A stretch of 33,077 nucleotides of DNA, taken from Myxococcota bacterium (lineage in GTDB: Bacteria; Myxococcota_A; Polyangia; Polyangiales; Polyangiaceae). The position numbers and the translations under genes are program-made. How positions within the stretch are numbered: the stretch's first letter is position 1; each line of letters opens with the position of its first letter. Location of the stretch: positions 1 through 33,077 of the forward strand of contig CAUJEM010000030.1 of the NCBI GenBank assembly GCA_963169915.1, in the 5' to 3' direction. Below are positions 1 to 9,094 of the stretch, piece after piece. The notes under the pieces are model-generated. The model was given only the letters and a program-made list of their open reading frames with translations. It searched no databases and was not told the DNA's origin.

Positions 1-192
1 GTGGGGGCGGCCCTCGGCGCGGAAGACGCGTCGGCGGCGCGTGAGGCCGTGGCCGAGCTGGCGGATCTCCTTGGTGTCCACAACAGCAAGGAAGAGGGCC
101 TCCTCTACCCCAGAACGGACAGCGCGCTCGGCCCCGCCGGCGCCAAGGCCCTCACCGAGCAGCTGCGCGCGCGGCTCGGCGACGACCGCTGA
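1..192 (+). CDS. Hemerythrin-like (HHE) domain protein, C-terminal part
   Basis: The gene is cut by the left edge of the window; only about 63 C-terminal residues are seen, and the GTG at position 1 is probably an internal valine. The fragment is alpha-helical and carries HNSKEEGLLYP. This fits the last iron-binding helix of the HHE family, where a His and a Glu a few residues apart ligate the di-iron centre and a conserved LYP follows. Family members bind O2 or NO or act in iron and nitrosative-stress handling. A DUF2249 gene follows 45 bp downstream on the same strand, a pairing common in NO/redox-related loci and likely one operon. Without the N-terminal helices the full ligand set cannot be checked. 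Confidence 0.72.
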   Translation: MGAALGAEDASAAREAVAELADLLGVHNSKEEGLLYPRTDSALGPAGAKALTEQLRARLGDDR

Positions 193-237
193 GCTCCTCT
201 ACCCCCCGCACGCCCTACCCCCCCTCTTGGAGACCCC

Positions 238-495
238 ATGCACGACCACCAGCACCTCCGCGCCGACTCCCTCTACCCCTTCGACGCCCGCGGCATCGCC
301 AAGCGCTTCCGCCACGCGGCCATCTTCGGTGCGCTGGACTCCCTGCAGCCCGGCGAGACCATGCGCTTCTGCAACGACCATGATCCGCTGCCGCTCTTGG
401 CGCAGCTCCAAGCGCGCTACGGGCAGGCCGTGGAGATCAGCTACGTGGAGCGCTCCCCCGGCGCCGTCATCATCGACTTCGCCAAGAAGGGCTGA
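238..495 (+). CDS. DUF2249 domain protein (TusA-like fold)
   Basis: This 85-residue protein is about the size of a single DUF2249 domain. The order FDARG (residues 16-20), a helix ending in a leucine-rich turn, LQPGE, then NDHDPLPLL (around 46-54) is the family signature. The N-terminus, MHDHQH, is His-rich. DUF2249 proteins have a small alpha/beta fold related to TusA/SirA and are often found next to hemerythrins, NnrS or denitrification genes; no enzymatic activity is established. The ATG at 238 gives the natural family length. No ideal Shine-Dalgarno sequence is visible, so expression may depend on the hemerythrin gene 45 bp upstream. The family call is fairly secure; the role in NO or redox stress is inferred from context. 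Confidence 0.75.
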   Translation: MHDHQHLRADSLYPFDARGIAKRFRHAAIFGALDSLQPGETMRFCNDHDPLPLLAQLQARYGQAVEISYVERSPGAVIIDFAKKG

Positions 496-511
496 GCGCG
501 CCGCGGCGCGC
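496..511. terminator. GC palindrome between convergent genes
   Basis: A perfect 16-bp palindrome (GCGCGCCG followed by its complement) begins right after the DUF2249 stop and lies 30 bp before the stop of the opposing gene. It could form a stem on either strand and act as a shared transcription stop. There is no T tract, so a classical intrinsic terminator is not shown. Confidence 0.35.
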
Positions 512-540
512 GCGGGCGCGGCCGCCACGCCGGGCGCCCC

Positions 541-1164
541 CTACTGGAGGCCGCCGGCGCCGCGCACCGGGGCCACCCCCTGCCGCACCAAGGCCTCCAG
601 CAGCACCCCGGAGCCGGTGCGGCGCCAGCGCTCATACAGCCTGACGCGGTCGGCGTCGGTAGTGGCCGCTCGGGCAGCGAGGCGCTCCGCCACGTCGCGT
701 AGCCACGCGACGAGCCCCTGAAACCCCTGAGCCAGCTCGACGATGACGTCGACCGCGCCGGGGGCGCCGCTCGGGAGCATGGCCGCCGCGTCCCAGTAAG
801 CCCTGGCGCCGACGGCGCTCACGTAGTCTCGCTGGACACCGCGTCGCTCCAGGTGCTCGGCGAAGAACCCGGACACGTAGAGCACGCCATCGCCCAGGAG
901 GCGCAGCCGGTCGAAGCGCTCTCGACCTCGATGGTGGCGCGCCTCGGCGAGCAGCAGGGTCACGGGGCGCTCGAGCGCCGCTTGATACTGACCGGTCGAG
1001 TGCGCTTGCTCGCTCAGCAGCGCGACCAGGTAGGCCTCCAGGGCCGCGCTTCCTTCATAGCCCCCGGCGCGCCGCGCCTCCTCGAGGGCCTCACGGAAGA
1101 AGCTGCTGAGGTCACCGCTGAGGATGACGCTGGGGGCTGGGTCGAAGCGGGCGGGCTGGCTCAT
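541..1164 (-). CDS. Conserved-looking helical protein of unknown function
   Basis: I do not recognise this 207-residue protein. I chose the ATG at 1164 because a GAGAGGAG ribosome-binding site lies just upstream; longer readings extend into the groES regulatory region. It has no signal peptide or membrane segment. The composition (long Ala/Leu/Arg/Glu helices, an LVALLSEQ segment, an ARHHRGRERF basic patch and a GFFAEHLERRG motif near the middle) suggests an all-helical cytoplasmic protein. It is transcribed away from groESL and converges on the DUF2249 gene. Its upstream region holds a perfect AGTGAA-A-TTCACT palindrome and, further up, a CIRCE-like repeat, so it may be controlled by a repressor, possibly stress-linked. 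Function is not assignable from sequence. Confidence 0.65.
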   Translation of the reverse strand: MSQPARFDPAPSVILSGDLSSFFREALEEARRAGGYEGSAALEAYLVALLSEQAHSTGQYQAALERPVTLLLAEARHHRGRERFDRLRLLGDGVLYVSGFFAEHLERRGVQRDYVSAVGARAYWDAAAMLPSGAPGAVDVIVELAQGFQGLVAWLRDVAERLAARAATTDADRVRLYERWRRTGSGVLLEALVRQGVAPVRGAGGLQ

Positions 1165-1191
1165 GGGGGCTCCTCTCGATATTGCTCCGTC

Positions 1192-1204
1192 AGTGAAATT
1201 CACT
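1192..1204. promoter_or_regulatory. Operator-like palindrome upstream of the 541-1164 gene
   Basis: AGTGAA, a central A, then TTCACT is a perfect inverted repeat, in the only AT-rich stretch nearby and 28-40 bases before the ATG at 1164. A wider TCAGT/ACTGA pair (1190-1194 and 1208-1212) flanks it. The position fits a repressor site over the promoter or start of transcription. The binding regulator is unknown. Confidence 0.4.
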
Positions 1205-1300
1205 AATACTGAATTGCTTGATCCTCGAAGGCGCTTCGACGGATCTACGCGAATTGGACGGCTCAGGGCGAATCTCGAGCCAGCCCGGCCGCCGTTTCTC

Positions 1301-1320
1301 AGCACTCGCAGGGGAGTGCT
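1301..1320. promoter_or_regulatory. CIRCE-like inverted repeat with short (6-bp) spacer
   Basis: AGCACTC (1301-1307) and GAGTGCT (1314-1320) are the exact CIRCE half sites, but 6 bases separate them rather than the usual 9. The left arm shares the 11-mer TCTCAGCACTC with the canonical CIRCE at 1475-1501. It may be a second or decayed HrcA site serving either divergent gene. Confidence 0.5.
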
Positions 1321-1433
1321 GCTCGCGCCGGACGCGAGCCTGGGCTGCGCTGGGGAATGGAGGGCGCCGCCGACGGTTGTGTGGCGAGCGAGCGTCGGCA
1401 CCTCCACCTTACTTTTTCCGCGAGGCCCGGGGC

Positions 1434-1461
1434 TTGACGCGACTCACTCGCTGGATATGTT
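1434..1461 (+). promoter_or_regulatory. groES sigma70-type promoter
   Basis: TTGACG (1434-1439) and TATGTT (1456-1461) are spaced by 16 bases, a good match to a housekeeping promoter in otherwise GC-rich DNA. The expected start near 1468 puts the CIRCE operator just downstream, the usual arrangement for HrcA-repressed groESL. Confidence 0.7.
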
Positions 1462-1474
1462 CCGGCGCGCTGTC

Positions 1475-1501
1475 TCAGCACTCTCCCCTGGAGAGTGCTA
1501 G
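1475..1501. promoter_or_regulatory. CIRCE operator (HrcA binding site)
   Basis: TCAGCACTC, 9 bases, then GAGTGCTAG matches the CIRCE consensus (TTAGCACTC-N9-GAGTGCTAA) at 16 of 18 half-site positions. It lies between the groES promoter and the gene, so HrcA binding should block transcription until heat or misfolded protein titrates GroEL. The hrcA gene itself is not in this window. Confidence 0.88.
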
Positions 1502-1639
1502 CAACGGCCAAACACTGAACAAACCAAGGGGCCGCGGCGGGAAGTCGGACGGCAGGGTGTCCTGTCACTCCGCGCTCGCTCCGGCTGCCTACGGCCCGCG
1601 TGGCACCCCACAGCACGACGTTTCTAGGAGACCACTGTC

Positions 1640-1930
1640 ATGAAGATCCGACCCTTGCAGGACCGCATCATCGTCAAGCGCGTGAAGGAAGACGAGAAGA
1701 CCAAAGGGGGCATCATCATCCCCGACTCCGCCAAGGAGAAGCCCGTGGAGGGCGAGGTCATCGCGGTGGGCAACGGCAAGGTGCTGGAGGACGGCAAGGT
1801 GCGCGCCCTCGACATCAAGAAGGGTGACCGCGTGCTGTTCGGCAAGTACGCCGGCACCGAGGTGAAGCTGGACGGCATCGAACACCTGATTTTGCGCGAG
1901 GACGACATCCTCGGCGTCATCGAGAACTGA
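1640..1930 (+). CDS. groES: Co-chaperonin GroES
   Basis: This 96-residue protein has the full GroES pattern: [10 protein letters not shown] at the start, a mobile loop with KTKGGIIIP around residues 22-30, the [13 protein letters not shown] strand, and a C-terminal EDDILGVIE. It forms the heptameric lid on GroEL and closes the folding chamber in an ATP-dependent cycle in the cytoplasm. The ATG at 1640 has a TAGGAG ribosome-binding site. groEL starts 13 bp after the stop, so the two are one operon under the upstream promoter and CIRCE element. Length and motifs are normal; nothing is missing. Confidence 0.97.
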   Translation: MKIRPLQDRIIVKRVKEDEKTKGGIIIPDSAKEKPVEGEVIAVGNGKVLEDGKVRALDIKKGDRVLFGKYAGTEVKLDGIEHLILREDDILGVIEN

Positions 1931-1940
1931 GGAGGACTAG

Positions 1941-3572
<1,632 letters not shown>

Positions 3573-3597
3573 CCCGAGCAGGGCCCCTCGGCCCCTG

Positions 3598-3630
3598 GAC
3601 TGGCGGCGCTCCCCGTGGGCGCCGCCAGTC
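3598..3630 (+). terminator. groESL terminator hairpin
   Basis: A perfect 12-bp stem (GACTGGCGGCGC at 3598-3609 with its complement at 3619-3630) encloses a 9-base loop, 25 bases after the groEL stop. A short TGCATTT follows instead of a full T run. It is the most convincing terminator in the window. Confidence 0.7.
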
Positions 3631-3705
3631 TGCATTTCGTGCCCACGCCGCACGCTCGGATTTGACGGGTGAGCGCGGTGGGTGGTGCTATGAAACGACC
3701 ATCGC

Positions 3706-4143
3706 ATGCTGCGCCACCATCGATCGATGCTCGCCGGGGTGCTCGGCGCCTTCGCGCTCGGCTGCTCCGGGGAGGGCAGCCCGGAGACCTGCGACACCAT
3801 GGCGCGGCCGGCCTTTGCGCTGAGCCTCCAGATGCAGCAAGGGCCGCTGCCGGCCGACACTCGCCTGCGCGTCAGCTACGGCAGCGGGGAGGAGATCTTC
3901 AGCTTGGCGACGCCGCCGGCGCGCCCGCGGGTGGTCTTCTGCGTGGTGACTGCCACCGACGCAGCGAGCCGGGCGCCGCAGGCGCTCGCCTGTGAGCTGT
4001 GGACGGACGGGCCCGCGACGCTGGAGGTGACCGGCGGAGAGGAGCCGCCGCTCGAGCGACAGCTCGCCGCCAAGCGCGACGAGTGCGGGCTCGTCACCGT
4101 GCGTGAGGCGCTCGTGTTCGGCGCCGCGCCCGAGGCGGGCTGA
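3706..4143 (+). CDS. Putative lipoprotein of unknown function
   Basis: 145 residues with a short basic N-terminus and a hydrophobic stretch ending in ALGC at Cys20, a plausible though imperfect lipobox. The mature part is a small beta-rich domain with three or four further cysteines (CDTMA, VVFCVV, ALACEL, DECGL) that could form disulfides in the periplasm. The order VSYGSGEE-IFSL, VVFCVV, ACELWTDGPATLEV suggests an Ig- or C2-like sandwich, but I do not recognise a family. It stands alone between the groESL terminator and a convergent lipoprotein gene. The coding call is good, lipidation likely, function unknown. Confidence 0.65.
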   Translation: MLRHHRSMLAGVLGAFALGCSGEGSPETCDTMARPAFALSLQMQQGPLPADTRLRVSYGSGEEIFSLATPPARPRVVFCVVTATDAASRAPQALACELWTDGPATLEVTGGEEPPLERQLAAKRDECGLVTVREALVFGAAPEAG

Positions 4144-4178
4144 GCCCCGGGGCAGCCCCAGCGGGCGCGGTGCGCGCG

Positions 4179-4790
4179 CTACTGCGGCGCTGAGCCCAGG
4201 GTGAGGTCCACCTTGGGAGCGAAGGAGCGCAGCCGCGCCCGCTCGGCGTGGTACTCCGCGCCGACCTGCTGCTCGGAGTAGAGCTCGACGATGCCCACGT
4301 CCGGGCAGAAGGTGGTGGTGACGCGGCGGCTCGCGGACGGCGTGGTGGCGCTCTCGGTGGTCTGGACGCAGTGCTGGAACTCACCGGCCGGGACGCTGAC
4401 CGCCTGCTCCACCGCGGTGACGCGGACCTCGCCGAAGGCGCCGCGCCAGCGCGCGCCGGGCTCCAGCGGGAGCTTGAGCAGCCACCCCCCCGCCACGTAC
4501 TCCACCCCTTCGGCGGTGAGCTCGAGCCGCTGGCGATGATCCCCGCTGCCCAGCTCCGCGCGGCTCCCACGGCGCTGCACCCCGAGGATGAGCACGCCCG
4601 GCTCGCCGCCACCCTCGGGCACCAGCTCGTAGACGTAGACGTGATCGTGAGGCAGCGGCATCAGCCGCTCGATGGGCTGCGCGGGGCTCGCGGGGCGCTG
4701 CGGGGGCGGCTCCGTGGACGCCGCGCTCGCGCCGCAGCCCACGAGCAGCAGCAGCCCAGAGCAGACCCACAGCGCGCGCCGCATCGACAT
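4179..4790 (-). CDS. Putative outer-membrane/periplasmic lipoprotein
   Basis: 203 residues from the ATG at 4790; a second ATG lies two codons later and no strong ribosome-binding site decides between them. The N-terminus has a basic MSMRR, a hydrophobic LLLL stretch and a clear lipobox LVGC (Cys19), followed by a Pro/Ala-rich linker. The mature domain is a beta-rich repeat of short strands ending in VSVPAGEFQHCVQT and FCPDVGIVELYSE. These resemble the V-PAGTF-C and yFapgVGlV motifs of small lipoproteins that report on substrate or polymer hydrolysis products, but no enzyme motif is seen. It converges on the 3706-4143 gene with 35 bp between them. Lipidation is confident; function is unknown. 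Confidence 0.7.
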   Translation of the reverse strand: MSMRRALWVCSGLLLLVGCGASAASTEPPPQRPASPAQPIERLMPLPHDHVYVYELVPEGGGEPGVLILGVQRRGSRAELGSGDHRQRLELTAEGVEYVAGGWLLKLPLEPGARWRGAFGEVRVTAVEQAVSVPAGEFQHCVQTTESATTPSASRRVTTTFCPDVGIVELYSEQQVGAEYHAERARLRSFAPKVDLTLGSAPQ

Positions 4791-4870
4791 GACGCCGGAG
4801 CTTATCACCGCGAGGCCAGCGCACCGCGGCCCGGTGACGCGGCACCCACGGGCCCCGGCTGGGCCGCCGC

Positions 4871-5215
4871 CTAGTGCGCGTGATGCAGGTACGCCCACAG
4901 CGTCAGTACGACCAGCAGCACCCCCGAGGCGGCCAGCAGGTACTTGGCCGCCGGCTCGGGCTCCAGCCGCCGCAGCAGCTCCCGCGCGGCGGCCTGGACG
5001 TCGGGGTCCCGCGCGTGCTCCGCCAGGGCTGGGGCCTCCCGCCGGACGTAGGCGTAGTTGCCGGCCTCGAAGGCGCGCGTCAGCGCTTGGAGCCCAGGGT
5101 CCTCCGGGAAGCCGAGCAGGAACGCCGGCCGCTCTCGCCCGTGGGCGTCGAGCGGGATGGGCGGGGGGGCATCCGGGGGCGGCGTGGCGCGGGCTGAGGG
5201 AGGGTCGGAGGGCAT
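4871..5215 (-). CDS. Small tail-anchored membrane protein downstream of the MBOAT gene
   Basis: 114 residues. The ATG at 5215 begins two bases after the TAA of the MBOAT gene, so the pair is almost certainly co-transcribed and perhaps translationally coupled. A Pro-rich, probably disordered start (residues 1-30) is followed by a small helical domain (GLQALTRAFEAGNYAYVRREA, then an arginine-leucine helix) resembling a single TPR-like hairpin. One membrane helix (about residues 92-110, LLAASGVLLVVLTLWAYL) ends at HHAH. This is a C-terminal anchor with the helical domain in the cytoplasm. I do not know a named family. Partnering with the O-acyltransferase is an inference from spacing. Confidence 0.75.
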   Translation of the reverse strand: MPSDPPSARATPPPDAPPPIPLDAHGRERPAFLLGFPEDPGLQALTRAFEAGNYAYVRREAPALAEHARDPDVQAAARELLRRLEPEPAAKYLLAASGVLLVVLTLWAYLHHAH

Positions 5216-5217
5216 CG

Positions 5218-6660
5218 TTAGAACTGGAAGTACACGAAGGGGACGGCCTCCGCGGAGGCTAGCCTGCGTACCATCATGGCGGCGAGCAAGAGCAGCAAGC
5301 CCTGGACGGGGAAGGGCGCGCGCTGAAAGGCCCGCAGCGCCCCGCGGTAGAGCCGCTCCGGGGCCCAGTGGCTGCCGAGACCGAGCGCCAGGACGAGCAG
5401 CACCTGGCCGCTGAGGTTGGGGTGGAAGGTGGTGAGGGTGGTGAGCTGCGAGAACATCAGCCACGCCTGAGCGAAGCTGGGCGACCGGAAGAACACCCAC
5501 GCGAGGCACACCAAGTGGAAGGTGAGCAGCAGGCGGAGCGCCTTGCCCACGAGGCCCGGTCGAGGCGCGGCGCCGCGCGCGCGCCGCCACCCCGACCACC
5601 AGCGATCGACCGCGAGCGCCGCGCCGTGGATGCCCCCCCACACGACGAAGGTCCAGGCCGCGCCGTGCCAGAGCCCCCCGAGCAGCATGGTGAGCATCAA
5701 GTTGAGGTAGGTCCGGCGCGGCCCCCGGCGGTTGCCGCCCAGCGAGATGTAGAGGTAGTCGCGCAGCCAGGTGCTCAGCGAGATGTGCCAGCGCCGCCAG
5801 AAGTCCTGGATGCCGAGGGCCTTGTAGGGCGCGTTGAAGTTGGCGGGCATCCGCACCCCGAGGAGCAGCGCCGAGCCGATGGCGATGTCCGTGTACCCAG
5901 AGAAATCACAGTAGATCTGCGTGGCGTAGCCCAAGATGGCCGCGTACACCTCGAGCGCGGAGTACTGCAGGGGTGCGTCCCACACGCGGTCGATGAGGTT
6001 GAGCGCCAGGTAGTCGCCGATGGCGACCTTCTTCAGCAAGCCCACGGCGACGAGGAACATCCCCTCGCTGGCCTCCGCGGGGTTGAAGCGCGCGCGGCTG
6101 CCGAGCTGGGGGAGCAGATCCCGCGGGCGCACGATGGGCCCCGCGACCAGGTGGGGGAAGAAGGCCACGAAGCCGAGGTACTCGAGGTAGCTCGAGTGCG
6201 CCTTCAGCTCCTTGCGGTAGACGTCGATGACGTAGCTCATCGACTCGAAGGTAAAAAAGCTGATCCCGACGGGCAGCGCGATGCGCAGCGCCAGCTCCGG
6301 CGGGTGGTAGCCGAGCGCCAGCAGCGCCGCGCGCGCGGAGTCGATGCCGAAGTTGGTGTACTTGAAGAAGCCGAGCACGCTCAGGTTGAGCACCACCGTG
6401 GCGATGAGCCAGCGCTTGCGCGCGCGCCCCTCCGGCTCGCGGTCGATGCGGCGCGCCAGCCAGAAGTCCACGCTCGACGACGCCCAGATGAGCGGCAGGT
6501 AGCGCCAGTCCCAGAACGCATAAAAGACGTAGCTGGCCGCGAGGATGAACACCATGCGCAGGCGGCGCTGGCGCACGAGCGCCCACGAGACCGTGAAGAC
6601 GATCGCGAAGAAGACGGCGTACTGTAGGGTGTTGAACAGCACCGCGCGCGTCTTACCCAT
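5218..6660 (-). CDS. MBOAT-family O-acyltransferase (AlgI-like)
   Basis: A 480-residue polytopic membrane protein. It has the MBOAT signatures in order: YCDFSGYTDIAIG (250-262), a central FWRRWHISLSTWLRDYLYI (287-305), and GGLWHGAAWTFVVWGGIHG (328-346), with the presumed catalytic His332 and a second conserved His345. AlgI-like proteins move acetyl or other acyl groups across the inner membrane for O-acylation of surface polysaccharides, alginate being the model. AlgI-type systems usually also need a periplasmic SGNH/AlgX-like transferase, and none is seen here. A tail-anchored small protein follows in the same operon, and a polysaccharide deacetylase is divergent 59 bp away, which supports a cell-surface glycan role. 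The ATG at 6660 is used; a GTG six codons in is possible. The substrate is unknown. Confidence 0.93.
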   Translation of the reverse strand: MGKTRAVLFNTLQYAVFFAIVFTVSWALVRQRRLRMVFILAASYVFYAFWDWRYLPLIWASSSVDFWLARRIDREPEGRARKRWLIATVVLNLSVLGFFKYTNFGIDSARAALLALGYHPPELALRIALPVGISFFTFESMSYVIDVYRKELKAHSSYLEYLGFVAFFPHLVAGPIVRPRDLLPQLGSRARFNPAEASEGMFLVAVGLLKKVAIGDYLALNLIDRVWDAPLQYSALEVYAAILGYATQIYCDFSGYTDIAIGSALLLGVRMPANFNAPYKALGIQDFWRRWHISLSTWLRDYLYISLGGNRRGPRRTYLNLMLTMLLGGLWHGAAWTFVVWGGIHGAALAVDRWWSGWRRARGAAPRPGLVGKALRLLLTFHLVCLAWVFFRSPSFAQAWLMFSQLTTLTTFHPNLSGQVLLVLALGLGSHWAPERLYRGALRAFQRAPFPVQGLLLLLAAMMVRRLASAEAVPFVYFQF

Positions 6661-6719
6661 GGGCTGGCGCCGGCGTCGAGCCGGCGCGCGCCGCGCGGAA
6701 ATGCCGTAGGCTCGGCGTC

Positions 6720-7517
6720 ATGAGCTCGGGCAAGGTGACGCTACTGGTGGCGAGCCTGGGGAGCCTCGCCTTGGCGCTGCGCGCCCTGCTCGGCGCGCCG
6801 CCGCCGACCTGGGTCGCCGTGCTGTGCCTGGGGCTGTACCTGGGCGTCGTGGTCGTGGGCGTGCTGGTGCCCCGCCTGGAGATGTTCGGCGCGGTGGCCT
6901 GGCGCGGGGAGCCCGAGGCGCGCGGCGTCGCCCTCAGCTTCGACGACGGTCCGAGCCCCCGCACCACGCCGCGCGTGCTGGCCACGCTGAAAGAATACGG
7001 CGTGACGGCCACCTTCTTCGTGATCGGCGAGAAAGCCGCCGCGCACCCGGAGCTGCTCGCCCAGATGCTGAGCGAGGGGCACACGATCGGCGTCCACGGC
7101 CACCGTCACCGTCGGCTGTACTCGCTGCTCCCGCCCGCCGCGGTCACGGAGGATCTGCGCGCGGCGCGCGCCGCGGTGGAGCTCACGGCCGGCGTGCGGC
7201 CGCGCTGGTTTCGTCCGCCGGTCGGGCAGGTGAGCCCGCGCACCGCCGCGGCGTCGCGCCGCCTGGGGCTGGTGCTCGTGGGCTGGAGCTGCGCGGCGCG
7301 CGACGGCCTGGGCACCCGCGATGACGACGCCGTGCTCGAGCGGCTGCGTCGCGGGCTGCGTCGGGGCGGCCTGCTGGCGCTGCACGACGCCGCAGAGCGG
7401 GAGGACTTCGAGCCCGCCAGCGTGCGCGTGTTGCCGCGGCTGCTCGAGGTGGCCCAGGAGCTGCGGCTGCCGGTCGTCCCGCTGGAGGAGCTGATCGAGG
7501 AGCGCGCCTACGACTGA
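6720..7517 (+). CDS. Polysaccharide deacetylase (NodB domain), membrane-anchored
   Basis: 265 residues. Two hydrophobic segments at the start (about residues 4-22 and 28-52) anchor it. The NodB domain follows with all motifs: SFDDGP (73-78, Asp75 as base and Asp76 as metal ligand), VHGHRH (metal ligands His126 and His130), RPPVGQ, and LLALHD. Family enzymes remove N- or O-acetyl groups from peptidoglycan, chitin-like or exopolysaccharide chains through a metal-water mechanism. The gene is divergent from the MBOAT O-acyltransferase, so the two could set opposite acetylation states on a surface glycan. Its end overlaps the 3' end of the opposing histidine kinase gene by 10 bp. The substrate is not predictable from sequence. 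Confidence 0.93.
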   Translation: MSSGKVTLLVASLGSLALALRALLGAPPPTWVAVLCLGLYLGVVVVGVLVPRLEMFGAVAWRGEPEARGVALSFDDGPSPRTTPRVLATLKEYGVTATFFVIGEKAAAHPELLAQMLSEGHTIGVHGHRHRRLYSLLPPAAVTEDLRAARAAVELTAGVRPRWFRPPVGQVSPRTAAASRRLGLVLVGWSCAARDGLGTRDDDAVLERLRRGLRRGGLLALHDAAEREDFEPASVRVLPRLLEVAQELRLPVVPLEELIEERAYD

Positions 7518-9022
7518 GCGTCGCTGACCGGCAGCCGCACGACGAAGCGCGCCCCCCGCGCCTCGCCCGGCTCCAGGCTGAGCGTACCGGCCACGCCCTC
7601 GACGAGCCCCCGGCACACGGCCAGCCCCAGGCCCGTCCCGGCGCCCACCTCCTTGGTGGTGACGAAGGGCTCGAAGAGCCGCGCGCGCACCTCCGGCGCG
7701 ACGCCCGGGCCGTCGTCCTCGACGACGAGCTCGATCTGGCCCGCGGCGAGGCGAGCCTGGAGCCTGAGCTGCCCTCGCCCCCCGCAGGCGTCGGCGGCGT
7801 TCAGCGCGAGGTTCAAGATGACCTGGACGAGCTGCGGCGTGCCGAGCACCACCCGCGGCAAGGCGGGCTCCACCGTCAGCTCGATCTGCATGTCTTGGAA
7901 CGAGCGCTGGGGCTTCAGCAGCGACAGCGTCTCGTGCAGGGCCGCGGCGACGTCTCCCGGCGGCGCCGGCAGCGACTCCGGCGCGCCGCGCTCGGGGCGC
8001 GCGAACTGCAAGAGGTCCCGGACGATGCCCTGGATCCGCTCCGTCTCGAGCCGCATCCGTTGGAGGAAGTCTCGCTCCTCCTCCGGGCTGAGGCCGCCCA
8101 GCAGCAGCAGATCTTGCAGCCCGATGAGCGCGCTGAGCGGGTTGCCCACCTCGTGCGCGAGCCCCGCGGACAAACGCCCCACGGAGGCGAGCCGCTCGGA
8201 GCGGATGAGCTCGGCCTGCGCTTGGTGCAGCTCCGCCGTGGCGCGCTCGATCTCGGTCACCTGCCCACGCAGCGCCTGCTCCTGCGCGAGCAGGCGCTCG
8301 GTCATGGCCTGGAGGCTGACGCCGAGCTCGTCCAGCTCGCGCGTCGAGGCGCGCGGCGCCTCGAGCCGCCGAGCGCCGCCCTCCACCCGCTGCGCGGCCA
8401 GCCGCAGCGCGTCCAAGGGGCGGACGATGAGGCGCGTCAGCGCAAAATAGGCGGCGAGCAGCAGCGCCAGCGCGAGCAGCCCCATGTACCCCGCGACCAG
8501 GCGCGTCAGCGGCGCGGTCTGCGCCACCTCATCGTCGACGCGCAGCACGGTCACCACCGCACCGTGGGCGTCGGGGATGCGCACCGCGAGCGCAGCGCCG
8601 TGCTCGCCTTGCAGCCTGGTGAGCTCTTCCGTCGCGGCCACGACGCGGGCCGGAAGCAGCTCGCGCTCCCCCCGCGCCGCCTGCTGCAGACCGTCCGGGC
8701 CGTACACGCCGATGGCGCTGACCCCGGAGCCCCCGACCTGGGCCTCCAGGAGGGAGTCGAGGGCGACGGGCGAGCGCTCGACGCGCGCCACCGACACATA
8801 GGCCCCGATGACGCGCCCGAGCGAGCGCGCCGAGTCCTCGCGCGCCCGCTGCAAGCTGAGCTGCGCGTAGGTACTGATGGCGAAGTAGAGGGGCGCGAAG
8901 GTGAGCCCGAGGAGCGCCCCCAAGAGCACGACGATACGGACGCGTAGGCCGAGCCTCACCGCCACGACTCTCGCGCGAACGCGCCGCGAGGGGAACGCGC
9001 GGCGGCGCCGGCACGCGCCCAC
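7508..9022 (-). CDS. Membrane sensor histidine kinase
   Basis: 504 residues. A basic start and first membrane helix (about 28-52), a periplasmic sensor domain of about 120 residues, a second helix (about 176-197), a HAMP linker (about 198-250) and a coiled coil lead to the kinase core. The H box is SAGLAHEVGNPLSAL with phospho-acceptor His290. N (NLALNAADAC), G1 (DDGPGV), F (LFEPFVTTK) and G2 (GTGLGLAVC) boxes follow, so it should be active. The EVGNPL type is the NtrB-like group. No response regulator is adjacent, so it is an orphan here, as is common in myxobacteria. The divergent neighbour is a diguanylate cyclase gene starting 72 bp away. The first ATG is at 9022, but a later GTG near residue 15-20 is possible. 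Confidence 0.93.
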   Translation of the reverse strand: MGACRRRRAFPSRRVRARVVAVRLGLRVRIVVLLGALLGLTFAPLYFAISTYAQLSLQRAREDSARSLGRVIGAYVSVARVERSPVALDSLLEAQVGGSGVSAIGVYGPDGLQQAARGERELLPARVVAATEELTRLQGEHGAALAVRIPDAHGAVVTVLRVDDEVAQTAPLTRLVAGYMGLLALALLLAAYFALTRLIVRPLDALRLAAQRVEGGARRLEAPRASTRELDELGVSLQAMTERLLAQEQALRGQVTEIERATAELHQAQAELIRSERLASVGRLSAGLAHEVGNPLSALIGLQDLLLLGGLSPEEERDFLQRMRLETERIQGIVRDLLQFARPERGAPESLPAPPGDVAAALHETLSLLKPQRSFQDMQIELTVEPALPRVVLGTPQLVQVILNLALNAADACGGRGQLRLQARLAAGQIELVVEDDGPGVAPEVRARLFEPFVTTKEVGAGTGLGLAVCRGLVEGVAGTLSLEPGEARGARFVVRLPVSDAQS

Positions 9023-9094
9023 CTACATGCACCCACCTGTCCTGCCCGCGAACTGGGCCAGCGTCGCGGCGCGCTGGTACTCGGCGGCGCTGCC

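Larger units (their letters stand above)
1165..1639. other. 475-bp divergent regulatory gap upstream of groES
   Basis: No gene is seen here. The gap holds, in order, the ribosome-binding site and AT-rich promoter region of the minus-strand gene with its palindrome (1192-1204), a CIRCE-like repeat (1301-1320), the groES promoter (1434-1461), the canonical CIRCE (1475-1501), and an apparent untranslated leader of roughly 170 bases ending in the groES ribosome-binding site (TAGGAG near 1625). Confidence 0.6.

Noticed and set aside
5368..6627. Plus-strand frame opposite the MBOAT gene
   Set aside because: Charged, motif-free sequence antisense to a well-defined membrane enzyme.
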